NCBI GenBank assembly: GCA_029266525.1
Contig: JAQSWQ010000060.1
Span: 1 to 58,370 of the forward strand
Source: Microvirga sp.
Lineage (GTDB): Bacteria > Pseudomonadota > Alphaproteobacteria > Rhizobiales > Beijerinckiaceae
Length of the DNA: 58,370 nt
Direction of reading: 5' to 3'
This document shows, piece after piece, positions 1 through 8,323 of this stretch (position 1 is its first letter; every line of letters starts with the position of its first letter). A program made the position numbers and the translations under genes. Below the pieces are notes generated by a model, which saw only the letters and a list, made by a program, of their open reading frames with translations, was not told the origin of the DNA and searched no databases.

Positions 1-72
1 GTTTGTTACCCGGTGTGGAGAGAAGCGGCTTGGAGGCGGCCCCGCAACCGCACTAAGTCCTTGATCAATCGA

Positions 73-149
73 TGGTACCGCCGGCCCGGCTCGAACGGGC
101 GACCCCCAGATCCACAATCTGGTGCTCTAACCAACTGAGCTACGGCGGC
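73..149 (-). tRNA. tRNA-His (anticodon GTG), CCA encoded
   Basis: The minus strand folds into a full cloverleaf. The acceptor stem pairs GCCGCCG with CGGCGGT, the D arm is GCTCAGTTGGTTAGAGC, the anticodon stem CCAGA/TCTGG encloses the loop TTGTGGA with anticodon GTG, the T stem is GCCCG/CGGGC with loop TTCGAGC, and the 3' end is A followed by an encoded CCA. The base before position 1 is U and the discriminator is A73. There is therefore no genome-encoded G-1, the variant known from many alphaproteobacteria, whose HisRS reads A73 instead. Confidence 0.96.
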
Positions 150-344
150 ACGCGAGGTGGGTGTAATGCCGGGTCTCGGGCTTTTCAAGGCGATGGCCGG
201 CGCGGGCCGGCGCGCCCGGGGCGCCAACTCGCCCCGGGAGGCGTCGCAGGCACGATGCGGGACGCACCGCGCGTTGCCGATCGCCGAGCCCTTGCCCCTC
301 GGCTCCGTCGGGAATGACCGCCGCCGAGGCGAGATCCGCCGGCG

Positions 345-1322
345 CTACTGGGCCGTGACCCCCGCGGCCTTCAGCACCGGCGTCCAGCGGGCGACCTCGG
401 TCTCGACGAGCTTCTGCAGGCCCTGCGGGCCGCGGTCGGCGCCCTCGGGGATGACGCCGCCGAGCTCGTGCAGGCGCTTGCGCACGTTCTCGTCCGAGAG
501 CGCCTTGTCGAGGGCGTCGGCGAGCTTCGCCGTGATCTCCTTCGGCGTGCCTTTCGGCGCAAACACCGCGTTCCAGGCGCTGACCTGATAATCGGGCAGG
601 CCGGCCTCCTTGGTGGTCGGCACGTTCGGCAGGGATGCCGAGCGCTCCGCGGTCGCGATCGCCATCGCCTTGATGGTGCCGGCCTGGATCTGCGGCACCA
701 GGTTGACGATCTGGTCGCAGCCGAAATCTACCTGGCCGGCGACGAGGTCGTTGAGGGCGGGCCCGGTGCCGCGATAGGCGACGCGGGTGAACTTCGCGTC
801 GATCATCGACTGCAGGAGCGTGCAGGTGGTGTGCGAGACCGAGCCGACGCCGGCGTGGGCCTCGTTGAGCTTCGCGCCGTTCGCCTTCACGTAGTCGATG
901 AACTCCTTGAGGCTGTTCGCCGGGAAGTCCTTCTTCGTGACGATCAGGATCGGCGTGCCGGCGGCGACCCCGATCGGCTCGAAATCCTTCGCCGGATCGT
1001 AGCGCAGGTTCGGGTAGAGCGCCGGCGCCGCCCCGTGCGTCCCCATGTGGCCCATGGCGATGGTGTAGCCGTCGGGAGCCGCCTGCTTCGCCCGGGTGAT
1101 GCCGGTGGTGCCGCCGGCGCCGGCGACGTTCTCGATCACGATCTGCTGGCCGAGCGTGCGCGACATGTGCTCGCCGACGATCCGGGCGACGACGTCGGTC
1201 GGTCCGCCCGCCGCGAAGGGCACGATCATGGTCACCGGCCGCGTCGGCCAGTTCGGCTGCGCCTGCGCGCTGGTCGCGGCGAGGCCGAGCGCGGCAGCGG
1301 CGGCGAGAATGGTTTTCTTCAC
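345..1322 (-). CDS. Bug/TctC-family periplasmic substrate-binding protein (first copy)
   Basis: Encodes a 325-residue periplasmic solute receptor of the tripartite tricarboxylate transporter family (TctC/Bug). The chosen start is GTG at 1322, preceded by GGGAGG; it yields a short basic N-terminus and hydrophobic stretch ending in an AxA-type signal-peptidase site (TSAQAQ). The family hallmark VPFAAGGPTDVVAR follows shortly after, then conserved ENVAGAGGTTG. It lies downstream of tctB and tctA on the same strand, 82 bp after tctA, so it is probably part of the operon. The second receptor at 3756-4727 is a paralogue, which suggests that two related carboxylates are fed to one membrane unit. The ligand cannot be read from sequence. 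Confidence 0.93.
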   Translation of the reverse strand: MKKTILAAAAALGLAATSAQAQPNWPTRPVTMIVPFAAGGPTDVVARIVGEHMSRTLGQQIVIENVAGAGGTTGITRAKQAAPDGYTIAMGHMGTHGAAPALYPNLRYDPAKDFEPIGVAAGTPILIVTKKDFPANSLKEFIDYVKANGAKLNEAHAGVGSVSHTTCTLLQSMIDAKFTRVAYRGTGPALNDLVAGQVDFGCDQIVNLVPQIQAGTIKAMAIATAERSASLPNVPTTKEAGLPDYQVSAWNAVFAPKGTPKEITAKLADALDKALSDENVRKRLHELGGVIPEGADRGPQGLQKLVETEVARWTPVLKAAGVTAQ

Positions 1323-1404
1323 GGTTCCCTCCCAAAGGGCTTGTTCCAGCACGGGCCGGTTGAAGGCGCGGATGGCCAACGCGGTCGTAGTTGTCAAGTT
1401 GCAG

Positions 1405-2952
1405 CTACTCGACGAAGACTTCGTCGCGGCTCTTCCGGATCGTCGGCAGGAGCGCGATGATCAGGAGCAGGGCGGCGACGACGAGCAGCCCGAGGCTGAT
1501 CGGGCGATCGAGGAAGGTCATCATGTCGCCGCGCGAGATGATGAGCGCCCGGCGCAGGTTCTCCTCCATCAGCTTGCCGAGCACGAAGCCGAGGAGCAGC
1601 GGCGCCGGCTCGAAGCCGAACTTGATCAGGGCATAGCCGATCACGCCGAAGATGCCGATCCACATCACGTCGGTCTGCAGGCTGTTGATCGAGTAGATGC
1701 CGATGCAGCAGAACATCAGGATCGCCGGGAACATCAGCCGGTACGGCACCTTGAGGAGGCGCACCCAGAGGCCGACGAGGGGCAGGTTGATGATCAGGAG
1801 CATCAGGTTGCCGACCCACATCGAGGCGATCATGCCCCAGAACAGGTTCGGGTTCTTGGTCATGACCTGGGGCCCCGGAACAATGCCGTGGATGGTCATG
1901 GCCCCGACCATCAGGGCCATGACGGCGTTCGGGGGGATGCCCAATGTGAGGAGCGGGATGAACGAGGTCTGCGCCCCCGCATTGTTCGCGGCCTCCGGCC
2001 CCGCGACGCCCTCGATGGCGCCGCGCCCGAAGCGGCGTGGGTCCTTGGCGATGCGCTTCTCGACGGTGTAGGCCGCAAAAGGCCCGAGCACAGCACCATT
2101 GCCGGGAAGAATGCCGAGCGCGCCACCGATCGCGGTGCCACGCAGGATCGGCAGGGCGGATTGTTTGAAGTCCTGCTTGTTCGGCAAGAGCCGGCCGATC
2201 GCCTGTCGCACCACGTCGCGGGTCTCGGTGTGGTCGAGGTTGCGCAGGATCTCGGCGATGCCGAACAGGCCCATGGCGAGCACGGCGAAGTCGATGCCGT
2301 CGGAGAGGAAGGGCAGGCCGAAGGTCATGCGCTCCTGGCCGGTCTCGAGATCGGTGCCGACCGTCGAGAGCAGGATGCCGAGGACGATCATGGCGATGGC
2401 CCGCAGGATCGAGCCGCGCGCCAGCACGACCGCGAAGACGAGGCCCATCACCATGAGCGAGAAGTACTCCGCCGGCCCGAACACGAGGGCGAGCTTGGTG
2501 AGCGGCGCGCCGAGGGCCGCGATGATCACCGTCGCAACCGTCCCCGCGAAGAACGATCCGATCGCCGCGATGCCGAGCGCGATGCCGGCCCTGCCCTGCC
2601 GCGCCATCTCGTGGCCGTCGAGCGTGGTCACGACCGAGCTCGCCTCGCCCGGGATGTTGACCAGGATCGCCGTGGTCGAGCCGCCGTACTGGGCGCCGTA
2701 ATAGATGCCGGCGAGCATGATCAGCGCGCCGATCGGGTCGAGGCCGAAGGTGATCGGCAGGAGCATCGCGATGGTCGCGATCGGCCCAACCCCGGGCAGC
2801 ACGCCGATCAGGGTCCCGACGAGACAGCCGATGAAGCACAGGAGCAGGTTGATCGGGACCGGCCAGGCCATCCCCATCAGCGGGTCGGTCATCCAGGCGA
2901 TCTTCCAGACCGTCGAGAAGCCGAGGCCGAGATTGGCAAGCATTTCGGTCAT
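1405..2952 (-). CDS. tctA: Tripartite tricarboxylate transporter large membrane subunit TctA
   Basis: Encodes 515 residues, the usual size for TctA, the large polytopic subunit that moves a carboxylate across the inner membrane using an ion gradient. The N-terminal half carries the family signature region with GVLPGVGPIATIAMLLP and YYGAQYGGSTTAIL; a second similar motif near the middle (GILPGNGAVLGPFAAY) reflects the internal duplication typical of the family. The ATG at 2952 fits the TctA N-terminus (MTEMLANLGLGF). tctB ends 11 bp upstream, so the two are probably translated from one message. Long hydrophobic segments run throughout. Confidence 0.95.
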   Translation of the reverse strand: MTEMLANLGLGFSTVWKIAWMTDPLMGMAWPVPINLLLCFIGCLVGTLIGVLPGVGPIATIAMLLPITFGLDPIGALIMLAGIYYGAQYGGSTTAILVNIPGEASSVVTTLDGHEMARQGRAGIALGIAAIGSFFAGTVATVIIAALGAPLTKLALVFGPAEYFSLMVMGLVFAVVLARGSILRAIAMIVLGILLSTVGTDLETGQERMTFGLPFLSDGIDFAVLAMGLFGIAEILRNLDHTETRDVVRQAIGRLLPNKQDFKQSALPILRGTAIGGALGILPGNGAVLGPFAAYTVEKRIAKDPRRFGRGAIEGVAGPEAANNAGAQTSFIPLLTLGIPPNAVMALMVGAMTIHGIVPGPQVMTKNPNLFWGMIASMWVGNLMLLIINLPLVGLWVRLLKVPYRLMFPAILMFCCIGIYSINSLQTDVMWIGIFGVIGYALIKFGFEPAPLLLGFVLGKLMEENLRRALIISRGDMMTFLDRPISLGLLVVAALLLIIALLPTIRKSRDEVFVE

Positions 2953-2963
2953 GGCGGGCCCGC

Positions 2964-3656
2964 TCAGATGTGCACGACGCCGGGAATGATCAGGATCGGG
3001 ATCGGCAGGTTGAGGAGATAACGGAAGAGCCCGACACAGAACGCCGTCAGAACGGCGGCGAAGATCAGGATCTCCTTCTCGCGCACCTCCGGCGTCGCGA
3101 AGCCCCCGATCACCATGGCGAGCGGCCCGGCGATGACGAGCCCGAACATGCGAATCGTGATTGCGAAGGCGAGGATGCCGGCGACGACGAAAAAGGGCCC
3201 GCGCAGCCCTGTCGCGGTGAGCCACTCCTCGCGCGAAAACGAGAGCGCGAAAAGGACGACGACGGTGCCGTAGAACAGCGCCAGGAACACGTATCCGAAG
3301 ATCGTTCCGAGCTCGGCCCGGCCGAGGGCCAGCGACGCCACATAGGCGATGATCGCGCTGAGGATCAGCACGGCGCCGATAGCGGCGATCGGGCTGTAGT
3401 CCGAGCGGCCGAGCCCGTCGCCTTCCTTCACGAGGCCGATGACAGCAAGAGCGATGCCGCATAGGCCGACGCCGATCGCGAGCCACCGCGGCAGCATCGC
3501 GGGGCCCATGGACCGCAGCGTTCCCTGCGGGAGATCGCTGATCGCCCAAATGGCGAAAAGGGCGATCCCGATCAGCGCCAGCCCCGCCACGAAGTTCTGC
3601 GGCCCGCGGACAAACCTCCGGCGCTCCCGCGCTCGGTCGTCAAGGTGCGTGGGCAT
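2964..3656 (-). CDS. tctB: Tripartite tricarboxylate transporter small membrane subunit TctB
   Basis: Encodes 230 residues, longer than many TctB proteins (about 150) but with the expected hydrophobic layout: a first helix around residues 22-42, further helices through the middle and a C-terminal helix ending in PIPILIIPG. The start at 3656 is chosen because GGAGGAG lies 5-10 bp upstream; an upstream in-frame ATG at 3713 would add an unlikely Cys-rich leader. It sits immediately before tctA and after the second tctC, giving the order tctC-tctB-tctA-tctC. Sequence conservation in TctB is low, so the call rests partly on position. Confidence 0.88.
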   Translation of the reverse strand: MPTHLDDRARERRRFVRGPQNFVAGLALIGIALFAIWAISDLPQGTLRSMGPAMLPRWLAIGVGLCGIALAVIGLVKEGDGLGRSDYSPIAAIGAVLILSAIIAYVASLALGRAELGTIFGYVFLALFYGTVVVLFALSFSREEWLTATGLRGPFFVVAGILAFAITIRMFGLVIAGPLAMVIGGFATPEVREKEILIFAAVLTAFCVGLFRYLLNLPIPILIIPGVVHI

Positions 3657-3755
3657 GACGCTCCTCCCAGGCGAGCAGCCGTCCGGAAAGTTCTTTGTAG
3701 CGCATGTGTGCACGCGCGGGTGAAGGGATCAAGCGGCGGTTCGCCGGCGCGGTGC

Positions 3756-4727
3756 TCAGTTTGCGGTTACGCCCGCCTTCTTGATCACGGGCACCCACTT
3801 TTCCACTTCGCTTCGTACCAGTTCCCCAAGAGCCGCAGGCGTCTGGCCGGCCTCGTCTGGCAGCTCGGCGCCGATGTCGAGGAGACGCTTCCTCACGGTC
3901 TCGTCCTTGAGCGCGGCGCGTGCGGCGGCGTTGAGCTTCTCGACGATCTCGGGCGGCGTGCCCTTCGGGGCGAAGAGCGCATTCCAGCCCGAGGCCTGGA
4001 ACTGCGGCAAGCCCTGCTCCTCCGAGGTCGGCACGTCGGGGATCACGGGGATGCGGGTCTTCACGGCCGCGACGAGCCCCTTCACCTGCCCGGCCTGGAT
4101 CTGCGGCACGATGCCGACGGTCTGGTCGCAGACATAGTCGATCTGGCCGGCAAGCAGCGCGTTGAGCGCCGGCCCGGAGCCGCGGAACGGCACGTGCTGG
4201 ACCTTCACGTCGAGCAGCGTGTCGAGGAAGAGGCAGGTGAGATGCGAGGTCGCCCCGACGCCGCCGGTGCCGTAATTGAGCTTCGCGCCGTTCGCCTTCA
4301 CATAGGCCACGAACTCGCGGAAATCCTTGACCGGCAGGTCCTTCTTGGCGGCGACCAGCATGGGGGTTGCGGCGGCGTTCATGATCGGGGCGAAGTCGCT
4401 GCGCGGGTCATAGGCGAGGTTCGGATAGAGGCCGACGCTCGCCGCCTGCGTGCCGAGGTTGCCCATCAGCAGCGTGTAGCCGTCGGGCGCCGCCTTCGAG
4501 ACGCGGGTCGCGGCGATGGTGCCGCCGGCGCCGGTCTGGTTCTCCACCACCAGCTGCTGGCCGAGCGTGCGGCTCATGTGGTCGGCGTAGATGCGCGCGA
4601 TGACATCGGTCGCGCCGCCGGCCGCGAAGGGCACCACGACCGTGATATTGCGCTCGGGATAGGCGGCGAGCGCCGGGGTTGCCAAGGCGAGCGCGCCCGC
4701 GACGAGGCCCTTCAGCCAGTTCTGCAT
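3756..4727 (-). CDS. Bug/TctC-family periplasmic substrate-binding protein (second copy)
   Basis: Encodes 323 residues with the TctC/Bug architecture. The start at 4727 is fixed by GGAGGAAACGG immediately upstream. The N-terminus MQNWLKGLVAGALALATPA is a signal peptide, followed by the receptor signature VVPFAAGGATDVIARI and, later, ENQTGAGGTIAATRV. It is first in the minus-strand Tct operon and is transcribed divergently from the dehydrogenase gene at 4873. The 145-bp gap between them probably holds both promoters and any shared control site. It is similar throughout to the downstream receptor at 345-1322, which points to gene duplication within the locus. Confidence 0.93.
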   Translation of the reverse strand: MQNWLKGLVAGALALATPALAAYPERNITVVVPFAAGGATDVIARIYADHMSRTLGQQLVVENQTGAGGTIAATRVSKAAPDGYTLLMGNLGTQAASVGLYPNLAYDPRSDFAPIMNAAATPMLVAAKKDLPVKDFREFVAYVKANGAKLNYGTGGVGATSHLTCLFLDTLLDVKVQHVPFRGSGPALNALLAGQIDYVCDQTVGIVPQIQAGQVKGLVAAVKTRIPVIPDVPTSEEQGLPQFQASGWNALFAPKGTPPEIVEKLNAAARAALKDETVRKRLLDIGAELPDEAGQTPAALGELVRSEVEKWVPVIKKAGVTAN

Positions 4728-4872
4728 TCCGTTTCCTCCGACGGCCGGTTCCGCCGGCTCTGTGACGCTCTCAGGCACCCGGCGCGCCTTGCCGTCAAGA
4801 GGCGATGCGGATATCGAGGCGCCCGCAAAGAAGCGGCCGTCGCCGCTCGACTAAGCGGCAGGGACGGAAATC

Positions 4873-5949
4873 ATGGCCACCAATCGCGTCTATAACGTCG
4901 CGGTGATCCCCGGCGACGGCATCGGCAAGGAGGTCGTGCCGGAAGGCATCCGGGTGCTGGAGGCGGCGGGCAAGAAGTTCGGCTTCGAGATCAGGCAGGA
5001 ATGGCACGACTTCGCCTCCTGCGACTACTACCTCCAGCACAACCGCATGATGCCGGAGGACTGGAAGGAGAGGATCGGCGGCCAGGACGCGATCTTCTTC
5101 GGCGCCGTCGGCTGGCCCGAGAAGGTGCCGGACCATATCTCGCTGTGGGGCTCGCTCATTCTCTTTCGGCGTGAGTTCGACCAGTATGTGAACCTGCGCC
5201 CCGTGCGCCTGATGCCGGGCGTACGCTCGCCGCTCGCCGACCGCAAGCCGGGGGACATCGACTTTTGGGTGGTGCGCGAGAATACCGAGGGCGAGTACTC
5301 CTCGGTCGGCGGACGCATGTTCGCCGGCACCGAGCGCGAGTTCGCGGTCCAGGAGACCTTCATGACCCGGATCGGCGTCGACCGGGTGCTGCGCTACGCC
5401 TTCGAGCTCGCCCGGAAGACGCCGAAGAAGCACCTCACCTCGGCGACGAAATCGAACGGGATCTCGATCACCATGCCCTATTGGGACGAGCGCGTGAACG
5501 AGATGGCCAAGAACTATCCGGACGTCGCGTGGAACCAGTTCCACATCGACATCCTCACCGCCCATTTCGTGCTCAACCCCGACCGTTTCAACGTGGTCGT
5601 CGCCTCGAACCTCTTCGGCGACATCCTCTCCGACCTTGGGCCCGCCTGCACCGGGACGATCGGCATCGCCCCGTCCGGCAACATCAACCCCGAGCGGAAA
5701 TTCCCGTCGGTGTTCGAGCCCGTGCACGGCTCGGCGCCGGACATCGCCGGCAAGGGCGTCGCCAACCCGATCGGCCAGATCTGGTCCGGCGCCATGATGC
5801 TCGACCATCTCGGCGAGACCGAAGCCGCGGGCGCGATCGTATCGGCGATCGAGAAGGTGCTCGCCGAGCCGAAGCTGCGCACCGGCGACCTCAAGGGGCC
5901 GGCGAACACCGAGACCGCGGGCAAGGCCGTCGCCGACGCGCTCGCCTGA
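4873..5949 (+). CDS. Tartrate dehydrogenase/decarboxylase or D-malate dehydrogenase
   Basis: Encodes 358 residues of the NAD-dependent isocitrate/isopropylmalate dehydrogenase family, most like tartrate dehydrogenase/D-malate dehydrogenase (TtuC/DmlA). Visible features are the N-terminal VAVIPGDGIGKEV motif, the Arg-containing substrate segment around VNLRPVRLMPGV, VVRENTEGEYSS, the catalytic KSNGIS region, and the metal-binding NLFGDILSDLGP followed by FEPVHGSAPDIAGKG. These enzymes oxidise and often decarboxylate 2-hydroxy dicarboxylic acids in the cytoplasm. Its divergent placement next to a Tct carboxylate transporter suggests that the locus imports and catabolises tartrate or D-malate; that pairing is inference. 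A clear terminator follows. Plain leuB is less likely because of the WHDF/YYLQHNRMMP N-terminal region typical of the TtuC group. Confidence 0.92.
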   Translation: MATNRVYNVAVIPGDGIGKEVVPEGIRVLEAAGKKFGFEIRQEWHDFASCDYYLQHNRMMPEDWKERIGGQDAIFFGAVGWPEKVPDHISLWGSLILFRREFDQYVNLRPVRLMPGVRSPLADRKPGDIDFWVVRENTEGEYSSVGGRMFAGTEREFAVQETFMTRIGVDRVLRYAFELARKTPKKHLTSATKSNGISITMPYWDERVNEMAKNYPDVAWNQFHIDILTAHFVLNPDRFNVVVASNLFGDILSDLGPACTGTIGIAPSGNINPERKFPSVFEPVHGSAPDIAGKGVANPIGQIWSGAMMLDHLGETEAAGAIVSAIEKVLAEPKLRTGDLKGPANTETAGKAVADALA

Positions 5950-5954
5950 CGAGG

Positions 5955-5979
5955 AAGCCGCCCGGGCGGGCGGCTTTTT
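5955..5979 (+). terminator. Rho-independent terminator after the dehydrogenase gene
   Basis: A perfect 9-bp stem (AAGCCGCCC / GGGCGGCTT) with a 4-nt loop is followed by a run of T residues to 5979. It begins 6 bp after the stop codon at 5949. On the minus strand the tail is CCTC, so it should not terminate the convergent terC transcript efficiently. Confidence 0.85.
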
Positions 5980-5991
5980 CGAGAAACGCCG

Positions 5992-6645
5992 TCAGCCGGC
6001 GACCTTCGGCCAGATCTCGAGCCAGCCCTTGTAGCACATCTCGATCGCCACATAGAGGATGATGGCGAGCCCGATATAGGCGATCCAGTGGTGGCGCTGG
6101 AGGAGCCGCGCGATGAAGCTCGCGGCAAAGCCCATGAGGGCGATCGAGAGCGCGAGGCCAAAGACCAGGATCACCGGGTGCTCGCGCGCGGCGCCGGCCA
6201 CCGCGAGCACGTTGTCGAGCGACATCGACACGTCGGCGATGATGATCTGCCAGACCGCGTCGCGCAGGCTCTTCCGCGGGGCCGCTTCGGCAATCCCGCC
6301 GCTCGCGTCGAGGTCGGCGTTGGCGAGCGCCTCGGCCGCGTCGTGCTGCTCCTTCGCCGTGGTGCGCAGCTCGCGCCACATCTTCCAGCACACCCACAGC
6401 AGCAGGATGCCGCCGGCAAGCAGAAGCCCCACGATCTGCAGGAGCTGCGTCGTGACGCTCGCGAACAGGATGCGCAGCACGGTTGCGGCGATGATGCCGA
6501 TCAGGATCGCCTTGCTGCGCTGGTCCTTGGGCAGGCCCGCGGCGGCAAGGCCGATCACCACGGCGTTGTCGCCGGCGAGCACGAGGTCGATCATCACGAC
6601 CTGGAAGAAGGCGGTCAGGGCTGGGCCAGTGAGGAGTTCGCTCAT
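5992..6645 (-). CDS. TerC/YjbE-family integral membrane protein
   Basis: Encodes 217 residues with the TerC-family signature: an N-terminal membrane segment containing DLVLAGDNAVVIGLA and a matching second-half segment ADVSMSLDNVLAVAGA. The acidic D/N pairs in these helices are conserved in the family. About seven hydrophobic helices are separated by a charged loop near residues 95-130. Members are linked to Mn2+ or other metal-ion handling and, in some bacteria, to tellurite resistance; the YjbE subgroup is the best match by size. The gene is monocistronic with a leader of roughly 190 nt, unusually long for this window. Confidence 0.9.
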   Translation of the reverse strand: MSELLTGPALTAFFQVVMIDLVLAGDNAVVIGLAAAGLPKDQRSKAILIGIIAATVLRILFASVTTQLLQIVGLLLAGGILLLWVCWKMWRELRTTAKEQHDAAEALANADLDASGGIAEAAPRKSLRDAVWQIIIADVSMSLDNVLAVAGAAREHPVILVFGLALSIALMGFAASFIARLLQRHHWIAYIGLAIILYVAIEMCYKGWLEIWPKVAG

Positions 6646-6709
6646 GCGCAGTCTCGTGTCGGTCCGGGTTAGGCGCCCTGAGGCGTTCGACCCGCACGCC
6701 GCGGCGAAG

Positions 6710-6727
6710 TTCGCCCTGGCGGGCGAA
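6710..6727 (-). promoter_or_regulatory. Hairpin in the terC leader
   Basis: A perfect 7-bp stem TTCGCCC/GGGCGAA with a 4-nt loop lies about 65 nt upstream of the terC start, inside the untranslated leader. TerC/YjbE genes in other bacteria are often preceded by manganese-sensing yybP-ykoY RNAs. I do not see the conserved core of that riboswitch here, so the hairpin is recorded only as leader structure of unknown role. Confidence 0.35.
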
Positions 6728-6836
6728 GCTCGGCGTCAGAGGTGCAGGGTCGATCGCACGCAGGCCGCTCTTTCGACGATCCAGTCCGACATCGCAGCCC
6801 TGCGGAGCTGCCAGAGGGGCCCGGCCTGGCCCTCTC

Positions 6837-6864
6837 GCAATAGCCGAGCCGCGGAAGGCGTCAA
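6837..6864 (-). promoter_or_regulatory. Candidate sigma-70 promoter for terC
   Basis: On the minus strand TTGACG (6859-6864) is separated by 16 bp from TATTGC (6837-6842), a good housekeeping promoter for a GC-rich genome. It would start transcription near 6830 and produce a leader of about 185 nt before the terC ATG. It lies between terC and the phosphopantetheinyl transferase gene upstream on the same strand, so terC need not depend on readthrough. Confidence 0.5.
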
Positions 6865-6883
6865 GCCGGTTCGGAAAGCGCCG

Positions 6884-7510
6884 TCAGCGGGGCACGAGGA
6901 CCACCGCCGAGACCGCGCTCCGAACCTTGCCTACGCTGCGCCAGGTCGTGCGTGCGTCGCCGACCGGAACCTGCGCGACGGGATCGTCGATCTGGGCAAG
7001 CTCCCCATCGCGGAAGCGGACTGCAAAACTCGCGGGCTCACGTCCTAGTCCCAGGCCGAGCGCTTTCAGGTACGATTCCTTGAGCGACCACAGCCGGGCC
7101 AAGGCCATGGCCTGCGGCTGGCCATGGAGGGCGCGCAACATCGCCGCTTCGTCGCGATGGAGCGCGTTCCAGGGGATCTCGCCCGCCTCGTCCGCGGCCT
7201 CCACGTCGACCCCGATCGGCGCGGCGGACACGCCAAGCACCGCAACGGCCCCGCGGGAGGCGCTCGAGAGATGAAGTCCCGAGCCCGGGGGGCTCGCGAC
7301 GACCGGCGGGCGTTCTGGGGCATGCTCGATCTCGACCTGTCCGGGATCGCGGCCAAGCACCCGCGCGACGAGCTGACGGAGCGTCGCGCGGCGCTCCTCG
7401 ACCGAACCGGCCGCAATGATGAGCGCGCTCGGCAGCGCCTGTTCCCGGGCAGGCAGGGCGTCGATGAACCTGACAGCCGCGTCTGCGACACTCTGGCTGG
7501 CGAGCACCAC
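6884..7510 (-). CDS. 4'-phosphopantetheinyl transferase superfamily protein (Sfp-like)
   Basis: Encodes about 208 residues. The superfamily motifs are present: PIGVDVEAADEAGEIPW (the GVDVE magnesium-binding motif) and LWSLKESYLKALGLGL (the WxxKEAxxKxxGxGL motif). Such enzymes transfer 4'-phosphopantetheine from CoA to a serine of acyl or peptidyl carrier proteins. The length fits the Sfp/EntD type rather than the short AcpS type. No polyketide or peptide synthetase is in the window, so its carrier-protein partner is unknown. The start is GTG at 7510 or the next GTG at 7507; GGAG lies just upstream. Confidence 0.88.
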   Translation of the reverse strand: MVLASQSVADAAVRFIDALPAREQALPSALIIAAGSVEERRATLRQLVARVLGRDPGQVEIEHAPERPPVVASPPGSGLHLSSASRGAVAVLGVSAAPIGVDVEAADEAGEIPWNALHRDEAAMLRALHGQPQAMALARLWSLKESYLKALGLGLGREPASFAVRFRDGELAQIDDPVAQVPVGDARTTWRSVGKVRSAVSAVVLVPR

Positions 7511-7627
7511 TCACTCCGTCTGCGCCGGCGTGCCGACGTGAGCTCACGCGACGCTCGCGCCGATCTACCACGCGCCGGCGCACATTGACGAACACGGCGG
7601 GAGGCGGCATCGCCTCCGCGCTTCACG

Positions 7628-8323
7628 ATGGCCTCACCTCCCCTCACCTTCGCGGCCGCGGCACATGGCGCGCGGCTGTGTCTGCCGCTCCTGCCCGGCG
7701 TGCTCGTCTTCGCGACCGCCTTCGGCGCGGCTGCGGTCGGCAAGGGCCTGACGCTCGCACAGGCGGTCGTGATGAGCGGCCTCGTCTATGGCGGCGCCTC
7801 GCAGATGGTGGCGCTCGAGCTGTGGCGCGACGCTTGGTCGTGGCCTGCGGTGCTTGCGGTCGCGACCGTCACCACGATCGTCAACGCGCGCATGATCCTC
7901 ATGGGCGCGGCGATCCAGCCCTGGCTCGCGCCCGCCCCTAAGGCGCGCAACGCGCTGCAAGTCTTCTTCCTGACCGATGCCAACTGGCTTCTGGGCAGCC
8001 GCTACCATGCGGAGGGCGGGCGCGATCACGGCATGCTGCTCGGTGCGGGGCTCTTCCTCTGGGTAGTGTGGACGTTCGCGACGATCCCGGGCTACCTCGC
8101 CGGCGCGCTCGTCACCGATCCGAAGCGTCTCGGCCTCGACGTGCTGATGCCGATCTTCTTCGCGGCGATGCTGGTGCCGCTGTGGAAGGGCGCGCGGCTC
8201 GCGCGCCCCTGGGCTATCGCCGGGTTGGCTGCGCTCGCGGCGCAGGCGCTCCTGCCGGGCTACGCCTTCATCATCGTAGGCGCAGTCGCCGGCATGCTGG
8301 CCGGAGCCTTGCTCGATGACTGA
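7628..8323 (+). CDS. azlC: AzlC family branched-chain amino acid exporter, large subunit
   Basis: Encodes 231 residues of the AzlC family, the large membrane subunit of the AzlCD branched-chain amino acid exporter. Family landmarks are LPGVLVFATAFGAAAV near the N-terminus, SGLVYGGASQMVALELW, and TIVNARMILMGAAIQPW followed by FFLTDANW. Most of the protein is hydrophobic with several transmembrane helices. It overlaps azlD by 8 bp, a typical coupled arrangement. AzlCD pairs export branched-chain amino acids or related compounds; the substrate here is inferred from family only. Confidence 0.92.
   Translation: MASPPLTFAAAAHGARLCLPLLPGVLVFATAFGAAAVGKGLTLAQAVVMSGLVYGGASQMVALELWRDAWSWPAVLAVATVTTIVNARMILMGAAIQPWLAPAPKARNALQVFFLTDANWLLGSRYHAEGGRDHGMLLGAGLFLWVVWTFATIPGYLAGALVTDPKRLGLDVLMPIFFAAMLVPLWKGARLARPWAIAGLAALAAQALLPGYAFIIVGAVAGMLAGALLDD

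Noticed and set aside
1405-3549. A 714-residue TctA with long N-terminal extension
   Set aside because: The extra 199 residues are antisense-like, Arg-rich and overlap tctB; the ATG at 2952 gives a normal TctA.
6646-6883. yybP-ykoY manganese riboswitch before terC
   Set aside because: The conserved core sequence is not visible, so only a generic structured leader is claimed.
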